A program made the translations under genes and the position numbers. The notes below the pieces were generated by a model. That model was not told the DNA's origin, ran no database searches, and saw only the letters and a list, made by a program, of their open reading frames with translations. Below are positions 10,310 to 21,748 of a stretch of DNA of 64,000 nucleotides, in pieces. This stretch comes from Prunus persica. Taxonomy: Eukaryota > Streptophyta > Magnoliopsida > Rosales > Rosaceae. Location: positions 27,300,561 to 27,364,560 of the forward strand of contig NC_034009.1 of the NCBI RefSeq assembly GCF_000346465.2, written 5' to 3'. Within the stretch, counting starts at the first letter, position 1; each line of letters starts with the position of its first letter.

Positions 10310-12634
10310 ATGTCTTCCAGGGACGGTAGCAAGGCTCCAAGCTCTCAGGTGCCTTTGTATTTGTGGGGAGGTTCCGTAGTGCCTAGCAAGAAGTTCGTGG
10401 CCAACTTGCACCGAGTCACGACCGACGCTCAGTTCCAAAAATGGCGGGCTGCTTTCGCTTCTGGCATTCCAGATGACGTTGAGGTCAAGCTATTGAGGTC
10501 TCGGACTGATAACGATTCTTTCGAGGATGCGGATGATCCTGGTGCTAGGATCATTACCTTCCGTCTTTTTTATTTTTCACTGGGCTTCAAATTCCCGCTG
10601 TCGAAGCTCTTCAAGGAGGTGTTCTGCGCCATGGGGTGTGCTCCAAGCCAGAGTACTCCCAACGTTTACCGGGCGATCATGTGCTTCGAAAATCTGAGCC
10701 GTTTCTTTACGCTGGAGTTGACGGTGCGAGAGTTCTTTTATTTTTTTGAAGTGACGCACTTCGAGCAGTATGCCCAAGTTCGCGTCTACAGGTCCAGGCT
10801 GTTCGATGGTCTTAGTCAAGGAGATCACGCTTGGCATGACGACTTGTTGGAAGTTAGCGGACGCTGGGAGGGCGACGTTGGCGACGGCCCCCTTGTTCCT
10901 ATCACTTATTGCTATGGTGTGTCTTTTTGTGATCTATGATATGTTCTCTTTTTATTTGAGTTTCTTCACGTGTGGCTGACTAAATTCTGTCTTCTACTTG
11001 TAGTGAGTGACATCAGCAAGCAATTGGAGCTTGGGCCTGACATGGCTAAGGTCCGCCGTGCTTTGAACATCCCCCAAAAGTTTCGTCAGTGGTGCTGGCT
11101 GTTGAGCCAGTATTGGGAGGAAGACGGTGGTCTGCCCCCTGCCGAGGATGTCGAGAGATGGAAGCAGAATGGTCCGGACCCTGATGATCTATCTGCTGAA
11201 CAGAATGAGTGCTTTGCTGAACCCCCACAAAAAAGGAAGGCCGATGTCAAGTCTTCGAGAACTCCAGCTACTTCTTTACGGGCGAGGAATGTGTCTCCAT
11301 TGAGGAAGAAGCCAAGGCTCCCTTCTGCTGAGAAAACCCAAGTAGGAGCTATTCCCGCGTCATCTGCCAGAGTCAAACATCTTGTTGGTGCAGATAGCAA
11401 GAAGATTGGTGGTATGCGCAACATTAGGGATGTTCCCCTTAAGCCTCTTGCTGATGAGTTTGGAGATCGTGATTTGCTCCGCGACGTAGTTTGTACAAGG
11501 TCCAGATCACCTGTTGAGAAGCCAAGAGATGCTGATTTTCCTCTCCGAAGTTCGGGTCGTTTGCACCAGTCGAAGAGTGGAGGTCGATGTGCGAGGTCTG
11601 CTCATCCATCCAACCATTATGATCCAACTGTTGAGTCACAAGCAGTCAAGCGTGGAGTTGATTCATCGTCGTCAATTCCTTTGGAAGTAAGGTTGGCAGA
11701 GGCTAAGAAAGCAAGAGAGTCATCTGCTCGGGGAAAAAATTCTTCTGCAACATCAGCGGCTGATCCAAAGGTGGACAAGCCTAGCCCTACAGGGGATGCG
11801 GGCGTGTCTGATCTGCTCAAGACGCACTTTCTATCGAGTCCATTCGCTTGTGCTGAGCTGGTTGATCAAGTCCATCAGGCTGGTGATCTCGGCACTTTTT
11901 CAAGTTTTTCCTTGGAAAAACAAAGAGAAGCAACATTTCATCTGCTTCAAAAAGGAGTGATTTTTGCTGCGGAGACCATCCGGAACTCATCGTCTGCTAT
12001 TGCCCCCTCTTCTGCTCAGCTTAGTGAGTTGGAGAAGAAGAATGCTGAGCTGGCTAGCAGGCTTTCTGCCGAACAGGCTCGTTATGAGAAGAAGACGTCT
12101 GATTTGCGGGCGATGATATCTGAGCTGAAGAGTTCCCTTACTGAGAAAGATTCTGAGCTCAACTCTTCTGCCGTTGACTTGGCAAGTTGAAAAGATGCTT
12201 ATTTCCGCCTTGAGCGCAAGAATGCCGACATCTCTCATAGTTATGACAAGCTTTTGGCTAGATTTCACACCTATCATAAGTCTGCTGAAGAATCCAAGTC
12301 CGAAGCTGTCGAGGATGCGTACAAGTTGGGCTACTTGGACTGCACAATTGGATATGATCCCTTCTATGCCATTGGAGATGAAGACATCGAGATGCTCTAT
12401 CCTGACTTGCTCCCTGTGCAAGGTGAGGAGGCTAATGCTGCGAACACCGAAGGAGCTGAAGAGCAGGTGGCTGAAGAGGCAGTAGCTGAAGAAGATGAAG
12501 CAGAGGATGATGCAGCTGATGAGGCGGTGGCAGACGTCGTAGATCATGCATGCGGAGCTGCTGAAAGCGTGGCTGATCAGGTGGACGCTGAAGAGGCTGC
12601 AGATCAGGGGTCTCCTGCTAGTGTTTCGGAGTAG
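10310..12634 (+). pseudogene. Antisense extra ORF of the Tat element (putative gypsy-type transposon protein)
   Basis: Encoded opposite to gag-pol, between integrase and 3' LTR. Exon 1 is 10310-10916, an 87-base GT-AG intron covers 10917-11003, and exon 2 is 11004-12634; phases match across the junction (tyrosine, then Val-Ser-Asp-Ile). The reading frame would be about 745 codons, but one in-frame TGA at 12188-12190 cuts it. The N-terminal ~230 residues (FPLSKLFKEVF, NVYRAIMCFENL, RQWCWLLSQYW) resemble the plant family called putative gypsy type transposon (PF04195 type). The middle is Lys/Arg/Ser-rich with KKPRLP-like basic patches, then a coiled coil (ELEKKNAELASRLSAEQ), and the end is acidic with many Glu-Ala pairs. 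The function is unknown; nuclear localisation is possible from the basic patches. Extra antisense ORFs are known in Tat elements. Confidence 0.7.
12188..12190 (+). other. In-frame TGA interrupting the antisense ORF
   Basis: The frame is open on both sides (exon 2 upstream and the frame through 12634 downstream), so a single stop separates the coiled-coil part from the acidic tail. Confidence 0.8.
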
Positions 12635-12894
12635 ACGAAGACTTCTTTATTTCTTTTCAGCTTTTGTAGTTTGCTTTTTGTTTGGAATAATTGGTCTTGT
12701 TTTGACCATCTTCTTTTTGTTTGAACTTGGCTGGTTGGTCGCTTTGCTATGGAAATTTCAGTCTTTATTTTTTCAACTTCAATTTGCACATTGTCTTGTG
12801 AACTGCTTGAGTAACCGGTTAGTGTCCTGCTGTGTATTTCCCTTGGGATTTTGGCAAAAGCCAGGGTCCCCCTTGAGGGACTCCGGGAGTATTC

Positions 12895-13690
12895 TGCATT
12901 TTTTCTGGAAAACGCTTTAAGACGCTTCTGGTCGTTGCCCTGCGTCTACCTTAGGACGCTGCTTATGGACAACTGTCTGACTATCCTGCCCCCCTTAGGA
13001 AACGAATAGGAACCTGGATACCTCCCTTAGGAAATTCCTGGCGCACCCTGCAACCCCCTTAGGATGATGCTTTGTGGGCTGCGTCTCCCGAAGGACGCTT
13101 TTAGTCGTCGCCCTGCGTCTCCCTTAGGACGCTTTTTATGGACAACTTTTTGACTATCCTGCCTCCCTTAGGAAACGGATAGGAACCTGGATATTTCCCA
13201 CAGAGAGCATGGTGACCCCCTTTTAAGAAACTCCTGGCGCACCCTGCGTCTCCCTTAGGACGCTGTTTTGCAGGCTGCGTCTCCCGAATGACGCTTTTGA
13301 TCGTCGCCCTGCGTCTCCCTTAGGACGCTTTTTATGGGCAACTGTTTGGCTATCCTGCCCCCCTTAGGAAACGGATAGGAACCTGGATACCTCCCTTAGG
13401 AAATTCCTGGCGCACCCTGCAACCCCTTAGGATGCTGCTTTGCGGGCTGCGTCTCCCGAAGGAAGCTTTGGTTGTCGCCCTGCGTCTCCCTTAAGACGCT
13501 TTTTATGGGCAACTGTTTGGCTATCCTGCCTCCCTTAGGAAACGGATAGGAACCTGGATACCTCCCTTAGGAAATTCCTGGCGCACCCTGCGTCTCCCTT
13601 AGGACGCTTATTTGCGGGCTGCGTCTCCCGAAGGACGCTTCTAGTTGTCGCCCTGCGTCTCCCGAAGGACGCTACTTATGGGCAACTGTC
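12895..13690. repeat. Tandem repeat tract in the 3' region of the Tat element
   Basis: About four and a half copies of a 171-196-base unit. The marker word AACGGATAGGAACCTGG occurs at 13174, 13370 and 13541, with a one-base variant at 13001. Within each unit the word GCGTCTCCC(T/G)(T/A)AGGACGCT recurs. One unit is longer because it holds an extra segment near 13200. Tat-lineage elements commonly carry such tracts and are proposed sources of satellite DNA. Confidence 0.85.
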
Positions 13691-13792
13691 TTTTGTTGCG
13701 GCACATTCTAAAATTTGCAGTAGTTGCTTCTCTTTTTCAAAAATGCGCAGTACTCAGTCGTCTGCTGGGGACTGAGCAGGTAGGAGGAAGCA

Positions 13793-15190
13793 TCATGGAT
13801 AGTATCTTTGGAGGTGGTAGGCGTTCCATTGTCGCGGAATCTCCTTCCCTTCCATGGTGTCAAGCATATAGCTTCCTCTGCCCCCGGACCGGCTGATTAT
13901 GTAAGGGCCTTCCCAATTGGGTTTCATCTTTTTAGACCTTTGTCTTTGTGCAGTGATGAAGGCCTTTCTTAGCACAAGGTCGCCTGGTTGAAACTGTCTG
14001 ATCTTGGCTTTTTTGTCATAGTAAGACTTCAACCGCTGTTGATAGGAGGCGACTCGGACAATGGCCTTCTCGTGCTCACCTTCAAGTAAGTCAAGGTTGA
14101 GTCTCATCTGCTCGGAGTTCTGCTCAATACTGCCCACTTCGATGCCTATAGAGGGGACAATGATGTGAGGATGAATGATCGCTTTAGTTCCATTGGCGAG
14201 GGAAAACGGGGTTTCACCAGTTGATCTTCGCTTGGTGGTGCGATAAGCCCATAGTACGCCAGGGAGCTCATTTACCCATTTTCCTTCGGCGCCTTCTAAT
14301 CTCTTCTTTAGACAGTCCAATATTATTTTATTGGATGCCTCGGCCTGGCCGTTGCCTTGAGGATATCTTGGGGTAGATAGATGCTGCTTGATGCCATACT
14401 TTTTGAAGAAGGTAGTGATCTGCTTGCCGATGAATTGCGAACCATTGTCGGTAACTAGTGATTGTGGGCAGCCAAACCGGTAGATAATGTTTCTCCAGAT
14501 AAATCGTTCCACATTATCTTCTTTAGTAGAAGATAGAGCTTCGGCCTCGATTCATTTAGTAAAGTAATCAGTGGCGACGATCATCATTTCTTTCTTGGCA
14601 GGTGCCGTTGGCATAGGGCCTACTAAGTCAATGGCCCATTGCATGAAAGGCCACGAATTGTTCTGCGGATGGTAGATTTCGGCAGGCAGATTAGGAACTG
14701 GTTTGTACCGTTGGCAGCGATCACATCTTTTGACATATTCAGTGGAGTCATGGCGCATAGTAGGCCAGAAATAGCCTACGTTTAGAGCCTTCTGGGCGAG
14801 TGACCTGCCCCCAGAGTGGTTGCCACACTCGCCGTCATGAATTTTGCAGAGGACCTCAAGTGTTTGAGGGTACTTTATGCAAGTGAGATGAGGGCCGCAG
14901 TATGATCTGCAAATGAGCTTGTCGCCCTGCATGTAATATCTCGCGGCTTTCTGTTGGACCTTCCTAACTTCGGACTTATCCGTTGGCAGATTTCCATTCA
15001 CTAAGTAGTCGATGATGGGGTCTTGCCAGCTGGGGTCTTCATCGATCTGCATTGAGTCGATTGGCTCTATTTCTTCGATGCTTGGTCGGTCAAAGTGTTT
15101 GACTGGGATGGAGCGTCTGAACTGGCTGTCCAGCGTTGATCCTAGGCTTGCCAACGCATCTGCATGAGTGTTCTCTGCCCGTGGAACTTG
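13793..15190 (-). pseudogene. Tat integrase region
   Basis: The H-H-C-C zinc site is present in the part open at 15154-14552 (His106, His113, Cys144, Cys147 counted from 15154). The D,D-35-E core is present: Asp in AIDLVGP, Asp in VTDNGSQF and Glu in GQAEASN, the last two 35 residues apart. The frame is broken by a TGA at 14552-14554 between the first and second catalytic Asp and ends with a normal stop at 13793-13795 after a basic C-terminal domain (LRKAF, NWEGPYII). Integrase inserts the DNA copy into the chromosome. The catalytic residues are kept although the protein cannot be made whole. Confidence 0.88.
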
Positions 15191-15775
15191 TTAGATGGTG
15201 AAAGTAGGAAATTCTTTCAGAAGCCCTTGGACTTTGTTGAGGTACTGGATCATTCTTGGATGCTTTGCCATGTACTCGCCTGAGGCTTGATTCGTGATCA
15301 GCTGGGAGCCTGAGTAGATGGCTAATCTCTTGATCGTCAGTTCTTTTGCTAGGCGCAGTCCTGCGAGCAATGCCTCATATTCTGCCTCGTTGTTTGAAGC
15401 AGAAAAGCCTAGTGTGATGGCTTGTTCCAACAAGGATCCGTCTGGGGTGATTATGACGACGCCTGCCCCTGATCCTTTATGATTTGATGCTCCGTCTACA
15501 TGCAATTGCCACATGTCGTTAGGTAGGTTTGAATCGGCAAGGGAGGTGTCGTCTGCTTTTTCCTTGCTTTTCGTGACCATCTTCTCTTCTTCGGCTGTCG
15601 GAGTAAACTCTACAACAAAATCTGCTAAAGCTTGGGCTTTTATAGCAGTCTTCGGCCTATAGAGGAGGTCGTATTGACTGAGTTCGATAGCCCATTTCAT
15701 GAGTCGCTGAGAAGCGTCGGGGCTGTGGAGGATCGATCTCAAAGGAAATTCTGTCATGACAATTATCCGGTTGCT
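15191..15775 (-). pseudogene. Tat second RNase H domain
   Basis: The segment with HVDGASNHKGSGAG, NNEAEYEALLAGL and YSGSQLITNQ is an RNase H fold located after the RT connection. Its place and sequence fit the extra RNase H acquired by Tat elements. The first Asp and the Glu are present, but the third acidic position, normally Asp, is Gly in YSGSQ, so catalysis should be impaired. Entry is through a one-base frameshift near 15775 relative to the RT frame, and a TAA at 15191-15193 ends it. Confidence 0.82.
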
Positions 15776-17133
15776 TGGTAGTAGGGCCTTAGTTTTCTCG
15801 CGGAAACTACAAGGGAAAAAATGAGCTTCTCCATTTTCGGATAGCGAGTCTCTGCATCGAGGAGAGCTTTTGAAGTGTAGAATACCGGATGTTGTGCCCC
15901 TAGCTTTTCTCAGATGAGAGCTGAGCTGACAGCTGAGTCGGACACTGCCAAGTAGATGTACAAGTCTTCGCCTGGTATCGATTTTGAGAGTATGGGAGGT
16001 GAAGTGAGGTAGGTTTTCAAGTTTTGAAAAGCTATTTCGCACTCGTCATCCCACTTGTCCCTGTGTCCTTTCTTCAAGGCTTTAAAAAATGGCCTGCACT
16101 TGTCGGTAGATCTTGAGAGGAATCGGTTGAGAGCTGCCGCCCTACCCGTTAGACTTTGTATCTCCTTTGTTGTGGCAGGTGACTTCATGTTGAGTATAGC
16201 CTTGATTTGATATGGATGTGCCTCAATTCCTCTTTAGGTGACTAAGTATCCCAGGAATCGGCTGGACGAGACTCCAAACGTGCATTTGCTCGGGTTCAAC
16301 TTCATGTTGTATTTTCGGAGTAGACTGAATACCTCGGCAAGGTTCTTGATGTGGTCTGCTCGCTCGGGAGCTTTGACTAGCATGTCGTCTACGTCGACTT
16401 CCATAGTCTTGTCGATTTGCTCGTTGAAAATTTTGTCCACCAGCCTTTGGTAGGTTGCTCCGGCGTTCTTCAGCCCAAAAGGCATGACTTTGTAGCAGTA
16501 TGTACCTTTTTCGATGATGAAAGAGGTTTTAGCCTTGTCATCTTCATGCATCATGATTTGGTTGTAGCCGGAGTAGGCGTCCATGAAGCTTAGCAGTTGG
16601 TTACCAGAAGTTGAATCAACGAGCTGATCAATTCTAGGCAGTGGAAAGTTGTCTTTAGGGCATACCTTGTTGAGGTCGGTGTAGTCGACGCACACTCTCC
16701 ACAGACCTTTATCTTTCTTTGCCACTAGAACAACGTTCGCCAGCCATTCTACGTAGGAGACTTCTTCAATGAAACCAGCAGCTAGAAGCTTATCGATCTA
16801 GGCTTCAATGATGGCAACCCGTTCGGGAGCGAAGTTGCGTCTCTTCTGCGCTACAGGTTTGATAGCTGGGTTGACGTGTAGGCGATGGCAGATGATTTGG
16901 GGATCGATGCCAGGCATGTCAGATGGCGACCATGCAAATACGTCTTTGTTGTTCCGGAGGAAGGTTGCAAGCTCTATCTTTTCCTCATGGCATAGGCGCG
17001 AGTCGATCCGCGCTTTTCTCTCTGACTTGTCAGGATTAAGGGGTACTAGCTCAACGTCCTCTTCGGGCTTCCATCCTTCTTCAGGAGAGACCTCCGGACG
17101 GATTCCCTCGACTTGGTCCTGATTCTTTGATTG
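15776..17133 (-). pseudogene. Tat reverse transcriptase and first RNase H-like region
   Basis: The RT core is clear: VCVDYTDLNKVCPKDNFPLP, then SFMDAYSGYNQI with the first catalytic Asp, and MPFGLKNAGATYQRLVD. The metal-binding box reads DVDD instead of YVDD because the Tyr codon at 16393-16395 is Asp. After it come the thumb and a first, worn RNase H-like segment (PGEDLYIYLAVSDSAVSSALI). Stops occur at 16798-16800, 16234-16236 and 15910-15912, all in the same frame. RT copies element RNA to DNA; here both the frame and the active-site box are damaged. Confidence 0.88.
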
Positions 17134-17679
17134 CTATTGGGGGGTAGCTATTCCTTTTTCTTTCTGGTCTGCTCGGCCGTCAGGAACTGGATCTGCTTTC
17201 TCCTTTGCTTGTTCTACTCCCTTTAGGTCTGCCTGATTCACAGGGAGGAACTGTGTTTGCTTGCCTTTCTTCAGCCCTTGAGCTGAGCATTTTCTTGCAA
17301 TTGCCTGATCGCTGTTGATCTGGCCGATACCGCCCCCAAGGATTGGGTAGCGAATCTTCTGATGTGTGGCAGAGGTGATGGCGTTGATCTTGCCGATCCA
17401 TGGTCTGCCTAGAATGCCATTGTAGGGTGAGACTTCATCAATGACCATGAACATTTGCAAGCTGATTACAGCTGGAGAGTAGATGTCGAGATCTATCGTG
17501 CCCACGGTAACCGTCGTTGCGCCATTGAAACCAGTCAGCGACTTGGCTAATTTATTGATCTTTGCCTCTAAGCCCATCTGTTGGATGACTGCCAATTATA
17601 GGATGTTGGTTGCACTGCCCTCATCTGCATGGACTCGGTCGACCATGGCCTGAGCGATTTGAATGCTGATGACAAGGGC
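17134..17679 (-). pseudogene. Tat aspartic protease region
   Basis: The retropepsin-like motif DEGSATNIL, with the catalytic Asp at 17623-17625, corresponds to the D-(T/S)-G-S-like box of Tat proteases. It is followed by a beta-rich stretch ending in YNGILGRPWIGKINAI, the flap and second half. A TAA at 17596-17598 lies directly after the active-site box, and a TAG at 17134-17136 closes the linker to RT. Confidence 0.75.
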
Positions 17680-20060
17680 GTCGTTGTGCGGTAGATCCAG
17701 GCCGATCAAGTCTTTCTTTTGGAAGCCGATCACGGGATCGTCTTCTGCCAGTGAGAGGCTAGTTGAGACTTGGGAGATCATAGTAGCCTGTTTGATCTTC
17801 CTCTTCTTCTCTTTGTTGGTCAGTCCGGACTCCTCGGAGTCGGCTAGGATTGTGTTAATCCTTATGACCTTCTGGGGTGGCTCCTTGGCAGTATCGCGGT
17901 CTTTTATCTGCTGGATGGCCTGCTTCGCGATGAACTCCGTGCAATGACCTTCTCTCACGAGTTCTTCGAGATGCGCTTTCCAAGCAAAACAATTATTCGT
18001 ATTGTGCCCATGTGTCGCATGGAAGGCACAATATTTTCTTGTATTCCTTTTGTCTAGATCTCCTTTCAAGGATGGCGGTCTTTTTACCCAATGTTTGTTC
18101 TTCACTTGGGCTAAAATTTGATGTATGGGGATAGAAAACTTGGTGTAGTTCTCTTTCGTCGTGGCCTCTCTTTGTGGCATGACCTGCCTTTGTCTTTGTC
18201 CCTGCTGCCAAGCCTGTCGCCTCTTTGTTCTGCCCGTTTAGCCGGTCGATCTTCCTGCTCAGTGGACTTCTTCGCGGCGATTCGATCGTCATCCCAGAGT
18301 GCGTAGCGTTCTGCGGTCGCGAAGACCTCCGCCAGAGTCTGGCTGGGAGTGATAGTCAGCTCGCGATATAAGTCATGTTCTGCTAGAAGACCTTTCTTGA
18401 ACGCAGAGGATGCGATTTGGTCATCGCACCCTACGATATTGGCCTTTTCTGCTTTGAACCTCTTGATGTAATCTCGAAGGGATTCCTCGGGCTTCTTGCG
18501 TAGGTTGAATAGATGGTCAGGGTTCTTCTTGATCGTCCGATAAGAAGTGTATTCTTTAGTGAAGACGTAAGTAAGCTCCTTGAAGCTGTTGATCGACCCA
18601 GATGGCAGGGTATGGAACCAATCCTGAGCTGCTCCTCGCAAAGTCATTGCAAAGACCTTGCACATTAGAGCGTCTTCGGCTTTATAGAGGATCATAAGGC
18701 TCTTGAAATGCTTCAGATGACTTTCAGGGTCGGAATCGCCTTTGAAGCATGTGAAAGAGGGCGTTGAGAATCTTTTCGGGGGAGCAGCCTGCTCGATTTT
18801 GGCGGTGAAATGTGAGGAGTTTGCTTGGTCTACCCCAATGCGTAGTGCATCTTCAAAATTTCCGCCAATCTTTAAGTCTCGAAGTCGGTTATTCACAAGC
18901 TTTTCAACGTCTTCTGCACGCATGGCTAGTCGGTCACGTTGATGATCTTCGCGATTAAGACGACGCTGATTGACTTCCTCATTGGTTTGCGAGGGTTGAC
19001 CTTCTCAGTTGCGCTGTCTAGGCGGCGTGTTGGTGGACTGCGCATGCGAGGAATTTCCAGTAGTTTGCCGACGAGAATTGGTTCTTCGAGAGCGAGTAGC
19101 GGAGCGCCTTTCTTCACGGTCCTCATTGTGATGATTGTCGAGTTGACCTCCCTGGGGGCCTATCCTTTCGTAAATATTTCTCTGTGAGCGGGCAGCGGAG
19201 CGCCTTTCTTCTCGATCCTCGTCTCGATGGCTGTCAAGTTGACCTCCCTGGGAGCCTAGCCTTTCATGAACGTCTTCATGCTGGCCCAGGCGAGCGTGGA
19301 TGTCAGGTCTTGGGCCCAGCCTATCTCGCACGTTGGTCCTTAAATTCAATCTGGATGGGAAACTTCGTCTGCTCTGAGTGTGGCTTGCGGATGCTTGCGA
19401 CATGTCCGCGAGCTGATCTCGTTGTTGCGCATTTCCTTGTCTGCTTACTCCTGCTCGACCTGCTTGGTTCCCGTCGAACTGCCTATCGGCGCGTTCGTTT
19501 ATCCTTCTCTCTTCGCCCTGTTGTCCAAGGCCAAGGTTTTGAGCCAAGTTTATTTGGTTGAGGAGCTGCCTCATCAAATTGTTTTGGTCGTCTATTCTCT
19601 GAGTTAGCTGGTCAACTCTCAGATTAAGGTCTACTTGGCTTCGTGGATCGAGAGGAGAGAAATGTGTGGAGCCCAATTGCACACAGGCTAGGTTTTCGTT
19701 GGATGTGTGCGTGGGAGCATGCGTCGAGCGTGGAGGCAATGAAGGGAATGGTTGAAGTTGCTCCAAGATTGGGCCAAAGTTGGCGGTGGAAGTGAGCCCA
19801 ACTAGATGTGAGGTTCCACCATGCTCAACGGTGGTGCTATGAAGGTGGCTAGGTCTGGCCATGGGGCCTTGAGATGGTACGACAGCGGCGGAGGCCGGTG
19901 CTGTGGTTCCAGTCACACAGGGTGGCTGCTGAGGGTTCATGGCGGCGAGAGGTGGTGGAGCCGCCATGTCGATCGTGGGATCGTGGAAAGAGTAGCTTTG
20001 GGCCGTCACGGATTGAGCCATAGCAGCGGTTTTGCTCCTCGTGCACTTGCTTCCAACCAT
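17680..20060 (-). pseudogene. Tat gag region
   Basis: The likely start is the Met at 20060, the first one clearly downstream of the 5' LTR. A Pro/Gln/Ser-rich N-terminal part contains an imperfect ~100-base internal duplication (about 19090-19260, the RLG..GGQLD..EDREERRSA unit). A Retrotrans_gag-type domain follows at about 18550-18750 (DPESHLKHFKSLM, GAAQDWFHTLPSGSI). A zinc knuckle of form C-x2-H-x3-G-H-x4-C lies at about 17989-18030. A TGA at 19005-19007 and a frame change between 18111 and 18180 break the gene. Gag forms the particle that packages element RNA. Confidence 0.85.
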
Positions 20061-20137
20061 GGTTGTTTGGAAGGCTTCGGTGGATTGGGAAATAGGAGGA
20101 ACGGATTCCTTGAGCACGCGTTGAGTATAACTCGTGC

Positions 20138-20156
20138 CCTCAATGAAATCACCAAA
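20138..20156 (-). other. Candidate primer-binding site of the Tat element
   Basis: Right after the 5' LTR the minus strand reads TTTGGTGATTTCATTGAG. The TGG start fits pairing with a tRNA CCA end; the tRNA was not identified. Confidence 0.4.
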
Positions 20157-20858
20157 TGTTTGTGCAAATAATCTCACGGGAGAATATTCGCTTCTAGATC
20201 CTTCAACCTTCGATCTTCCTTCTCTCTCTTCCTCGATTCCTATAAAAAAGACTGGAGTAAATAGACCACACCCGAGGGGTGTTGGCCAAAGGCCCTCCGA
20301 TGCCTAAGTTAGTTCGAGTGTTTGTAGGAAAACAATAGCTAAGCAAAGGATACGGAGTTTTATGTAGGGTGTAAACCGGGTGGCCGGAGCCGTGTGTGGT
20401 GGCCGTAGCCGTGGGGAGAAAATATGGAGAGTGGAGAGGGAGAGAGAGCTTCGGGTATTTTTCTCGGGTATAAGGAGTAGGTTTTGATGTACCTTGAACG
20501 ATGAATGAGGTTGTCTATTTATAGGAGCCTCGGGGCTAGGGTTTCGTAGGAATCCAGTTGGGCCTGATAATATCTAAATTAAATATATATTATCTCTTAA
20601 GAAGATAATATCTGAATTAAATGATATTATCTCTTAAAAAGATAATATCTGATTTAAATGATATTATCTTCTCTTTATTAGGATAATATCTTAATTAATG
20701 ATATTATCTCTTTAAATAAAGATAATATCATATTAATTAAGATATTTATTCTAATTAATTAATTAGCCCGATAAACTGGTTTAATTAATTAATTAAAGAG
20801 ATAATCTTCTTTTCCAAGTGGCGTGTCCTGATTTGAGACGAAAATATATGCTCCCACA
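20157..20858 (-). repeat. 5' LTR of the Tat element
   Basis: 702 bases, nearly identical to 8686-9389. On the minus strand it starts TGTGGGAGC and ends GCACAAACA. The TATA box CTATAAATAG is at 20515-20524, so element transcription would start near 20485 on the minus strand. Confidence 0.93.
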
Positions 20859-21720
20859 GGTAACATGGACATATAACTCTTGAGCTCTGTCATGAAGTTA
20901 TAGAGAATTGTCTTGTGGGCAAACCCAAGAATGAAGACACGCAGCTGAATCTTTTGTGGTTCTCTATTGAGATCTTTTGGACAGAAATGGTCAGTTTTGG
21001 TTTCTCTGAACTTGCATCTCGGGTAATACCATCATGGTAAATTTTCTCAGCCCTATGCGTTTAGTATGATCCAAGAATGTTGCACAGTTTTTCTGAAATG
21101 CTGATGCCGAGTTCCTAATGGTATCATTTCTTGGTTTTTTCTTCTTACTTGATGAATTTGTGCTGCCTACGTTATGAGATATATTTCGCTTTGTTATCCA
21201 GGGACCAAGATATGCATAGTACTTGGGTATCAGAGCATTTGATATGAATCGAAAGATAGATGAAGCTGGGCCCGTAGAGACTACACATTCCATAAACATA
21301 TCCAAGGAATCTCAAGATGGTTGTTTTGTTCAAACGTTTATCCGTTTGAATTGCATCACTGCTAAAATGATAAAAGAAGATACACCAGGTACTTATCTCC
21401 CCAGTAAAGTAGGGTATCCTGTTTGTACTTCTATTTTTTTTTTTACTCTTTTTCTTTCAAGATTTGGCACGGAAGGACGTTTATTTGCGGCTTACAAATG
21501 TTATGTCATCATTATTCTGATTTTAACTAATTTGACTGGGTGCAGGATTTTAGTGGTAGAGATGGAGTTAGGTGTTATGAGCAGAGAAGATACAAGGGCG
21601 CTTGTATCCCAAAAAGAAACAACTAAAGCTACTGATCCGGAGGGGCAGCTTAAGACCGAGAGCCACTAATGAGTGGGACGAATGGTGCTTGTTTGACTGA
21701 ATCAATTTGGACATTATTGT
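20859..21720 (+). pseudogene. PPR protein pseudogene, copy A, 3' piece
   Basis: The reading resumes right after the retrotransposon as GNMDITLELCHEVIENC, continuing the last PPR unit that ends at 8685. It goes on to about 20960. A further piece at about 21540-21720 (from the DFSGRDGV-like stretch to the word GAATCAATTTGG) is repeated at 31400-31620, so it probably is the last, mostly untranslated, exon of the same gene. The sequence between looks intronic. Confidence 0.65.
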
Positions 21721-21748
21721 AAACCTAACTTAAGCATGTATTAGTTAA

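Larger units (their letters stand above)
8686..20858 (-). mobile_element. Complete Ty3/Gypsy (Tat-type) LTR retrotransposon with antisense ORF
   Basis: Two LTRs of 704 and 702 bases (8686-9389 and 20157-20858) flank 10.8 kb of internal sequence, and GGTAA occurs on both sides (8681-8685 and 20859-20863) as the target duplication. The gag-protease-RT-RNase H-integrase order on the minus strand places the integrase last, as in Ty3/Gypsy. A second RNase H after the RT connection, a tandem-repeat tract, and an extra ORF between integrase and 3' LTR are traits known for the plant Tat lineage. Coding parts carry at least eight in-frame stops and two frameshifts, so the copy cannot make its own proteins. 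The LTRs differ at about 15 sites plus one 2-base indel (roughly 2%), which points to a fairly recent insertion. Confidence 0.93.

Noticed and set aside
12895..13690. CRISPR-like array
   Set aside because: Units are 171-196 bases, directly tandem without unique spacers, and inside a plant retrotransposon.
20061..20177. Upstream extension of gag to the ATG at 20177
   Set aside because: This ATG lies inside the LTR and the extension covers the primer-binding site, so a start at 20060 is more likely.
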